A stretch of 64,000 bases of DNA. Source: Xanthomonas sp. DAR 34887 (GTDB taxonomy: Bacteria; Pseudomonadota; Gammaproteobacteria; Xanthomonadales; Xanthomonadaceae). Position 1 is the first letter of the stretch, and every line of letters begins with the position of its first letter. This document shows positions 62,700-64,000 of this stretch, in pieces. The position numbers and the translations under genes were made by a program. Below the pieces are notes generated by a model. The model saw only the letters and a program-made list of their open reading frames with translations. It was not told the DNA's origin and searched no databases. The stretch is taken from the NCBI RefSeq assembly GCF_041245805.1, contig NZ_CP162490.1, forward strand, positions 1,403,001-1,467,000. The letters run 5' to 3'.

Positions 62700-64000
62700 A
62701 TGAGCACTATCGAAAAACACCTGGCCACCCGCCTGCGCGAGCGCCGCGATGCGATCGGCGGGGCGCTGACCCGCGACCGTGGCCGCTTGCTGGGCCTATG
62801 GTCGCGCTGGCAGGCCGCGCCCGGCAATCCCGCATTGGAGGCAGCGTTCGACCAAGCGCTGCTGCAGTCGCGGGCGCGCTGCGAGGCGCGCGCGGCGGCG
62901 CAGCCGGCGATCACCCTGGACGCGCAGTTGCCGATCGCGCGCGAGGCCGAGCGCATCGTGGCGCTGATCCGCGCGCGCCAGGTGGTGGTCATCGCCGGCG
63001 AGACCGGCTCGGGCAAGACCACGCAGCTGCCGAAGCTGTGCCTGGCCGCCGGCCGCGGTGCCGCCGGCATGATCGGCTGCACCCAGCCGCGGCGCCTAGC
63101 CGCGCGCGCGGTGGCCGCGCGCGTGGCGGAGGAACTGCGCACGCCGGTGGGCGGCGCGGTGGGCTTCCAGGTGCGTTTCAACGACCGGGTCGGCGAGGAG
63201 ACCCGGATCAAGTTCATGACCGACGGCATCCTGCTGGCCGAGATCGCCAGCGACCGTTGGCTGTCCAGCTACGACACGATCATCGTCGACGAGGCGCACG
63301 AGCGCAGCCTCAACATCGATTTCCTGCTCGGCTATCTGAAGCAGTTGCTGCGCAAGCGCCCGGACCTGAAGGTCATCGTGACTTCGGCGACGATCGACAC
63401 CGCGCGCTTCGCCGAACATTTCGACGGCGCGCCGGTGATCAGCGTCGAGGGCCGCACGTTCCCGGTGGAAGTGCGCTACCGGCCGCTGGAAGAGCCGGGA
63501 TTGGGGATTCGGGATTCGGGATCGGCGGAAGCACGGGATGCCGAGCGCTCGCGGCCATCCGCCGTTTCCAATCCCGAATCCCGAATCCCCACTCCCGGCC
63601 TCTCCGTCAACGAGGCAATCGTGGCCGCGGTGGACGAGATCACCCGGCTGGATCCGCGCGGCGACGTGCTGGTGTTTCTGCCGGGCGAGCGCGAGATCCG
63701 CGATGCGCACCAGGCGCTGGAGCGGCGCAAGTACCGCGAGACCGAAGTGCTGCCGCTGTACGCGCGGCTGTCCAACAGCGACCAGGACCGGGTGTTCAAT
63801 CCCGGCCCGCGGCGGCGCCTGGTGCTGGCCACGAATGTCGCCGAGACGTCGCTGACGGTGCCGCGGATCCGCTACGTGGTCGATCCGGGCTATGCGCGGG
63901 TCAAGCGCTACAGCCCGCGGCAGAAGCTGGACCGGCTGCACATCGAGCCGATCTCGCAGGCCAGCGCCAACCAGCGCAAGGGCCGCTGCGGGCGCGTGGC
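62700..64000 (+). CDS. hrpA: ATP-dependent RNA helicase HrpA (5' part)
   Basis: The frame is open from ATG 62700 to the window end, giving the first 433 residues of a protein that in the family is about 1300-1400 long. It is a DEAH-box RNA helicase: Walker A GETGSGKTTQ at 100-109, DEAH at 197-200, SAT at 229-231, then ATNVAETSLT and QRKGRCGR in the second RecA domain. Between the domains, residues 266-300 are encoded by a complete inverted heptad repeat. The insert has 105 bases, an exact multiple of three, so the reading frame is kept. It reads PGLGIRDSG...NPESRIPTPG and is foreign to the family. HrpA can rescue collided ribosomes in E. coli. Confidence 0.95.
   Translation, partial: MSTIEKHLATRLRERRDAIGGALTRDRGRLLGLWSRWQAAPGNPALEAAFDQALLQSRARCEARAAAQPAITLDAQLPIAREAERIVALIRARQVVVIAGETGSGKTTQLPKLCLAAGRGAAGMIGCTQPRRLAARAVAARVAEELRTPVGGAVGFQVRFNDRVGEETRIKFMTDGILLAEIASDRWLSSYDTIIVDEAHERSLNIDFLLGYLKQLLRKRPDLKVIVTSATIDTARFAEHFDGAPVISVEGRTFPVEVRYRPLEEPGLGIRDSGSAEARDAERSRPSAVSNPESRIPTPGLSVNEAIVAAVDEITRLDPRGDVLVFLPGEREIRDAHQALERRKYRETEVLPLYARLSNSDQDRVFNPGPRRRLVLATNVAETSLTVPRIRYVVDPGYARVKRYSPRQKLDRLHIEPISQASANQRKGRCGRV
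63494..63600 (+). repeat. Inverted heptad repeat in frame inside hrpA
   Basis: The G-rich arm (63494-63523) is G3-ATT-G4-ATTC-G3-ATTC-G3, with quadruplex potential. The C-rich arm (63570-63600) has AATCCCG/AATCCCC units and CTCCCGGC. The loop of about 45 bases is unique. The repeat is inserted at the linker between the two RecA-like domains and is translated. Confidence 0.92.

Overview
The window is 64 kb of very GC-rich chromosome. The gene order ruvC-ruvA-kup-ruvB-ybgC-tolQRAB-pal-cpoB-queE-queC-tRNA-Lys, five TonB-dependent receptors, a divergent ampR-like/class A beta-lactamase pair and heptad repeats of the GGGATTC/GGGATTG type all point to Xanthomonadaceae. A species of Xanthomonas is most likely, though a close relative such as Pseudoxanthomonas or Stenotrophomonas cannot be excluded by eye. 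Almost all genes look chromosomal. I see no transposase, integrase, phage gene or CRISPR array.

Layout. 0.2-2.2 kb: a MASE1-type membrane sensor with a degenerate kinase end, and a small secreted protein. 2.5-10.2 kb: three tandem paralogous TonB-dependent receptors on the minus strand. 10.5-16.9 kb: an ABC-F ATPase of the YheS type, small membrane proteins, a lipoprotein hydrolase, and an ampR-like regulator divergent from a Tat-exported class A beta-lactamase. 17.0-21.6 kb: a TonB-dependent receptor followed by a Tat-exported phospholipase C, probably co-transcribed. 21.9-24.7 kb: a CPA2 antiporter, an FmdB-type zinc ribbon protein and a triple-repeat DUF3011 protein. 24.8-40.9 kb: the housekeeping block (aspS, GNAT, I78 inhibitor, hydrolase, yebC, ruvCA, kup, ruvB, ybgC, Tol-Pal, queE, queC, tRNA-Lys). 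41.4-53.1 kb: an accessory region directly after the tRNA-Lys gene, with three regulators, oxidoreductases, a hydrolase pseudogene, and a six-gene minus-strand operon of mostly secreted small-fold proteins divergent from a LysR regulator. 53.6-64 kb: an argP-like/argO pair, a TetR-like regulator divergent from a Fur-box TonB receptor, a secreted protein, recQ, a membrane protein, dps, and the 5' part of hrpA, which runs off the window end.

How the parts fit. The Tol-Pal genes form one envelope-constriction machine, translated from tightly packed and partly overlapping genes with ybgC at the front. ruvCAB is the Holliday-junction resolvasome, here interrupted by kup. queE and queC serve queuosine synthesis. 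The receptor/phospholipase pair suggests scavenging of phosphate or choline from phospholipids.

Two things stand out. (1) A family of inverted heptad repeats, whose G-rich arm could form a G-quadruplex and whose two arms could form a long hairpin, sits between most of the ruv/que genes. It has invaded coding sequence three or four times: the ruvC start, the ruvB end plus ybgC start, and in frame inside hrpA. (2) The LysR-controlled operon at 48.0-52.0 kb puts signal peptides on four of six proteins (cupin, fused carboxymuconolactone-decarboxylase-like, double ABM and DUF1330), whose relatives are usually cytoplasmic. It is the best candidate for an undescribed periplasmic pathway. All functional statements rest on motif recognition by eye; no database search was run.
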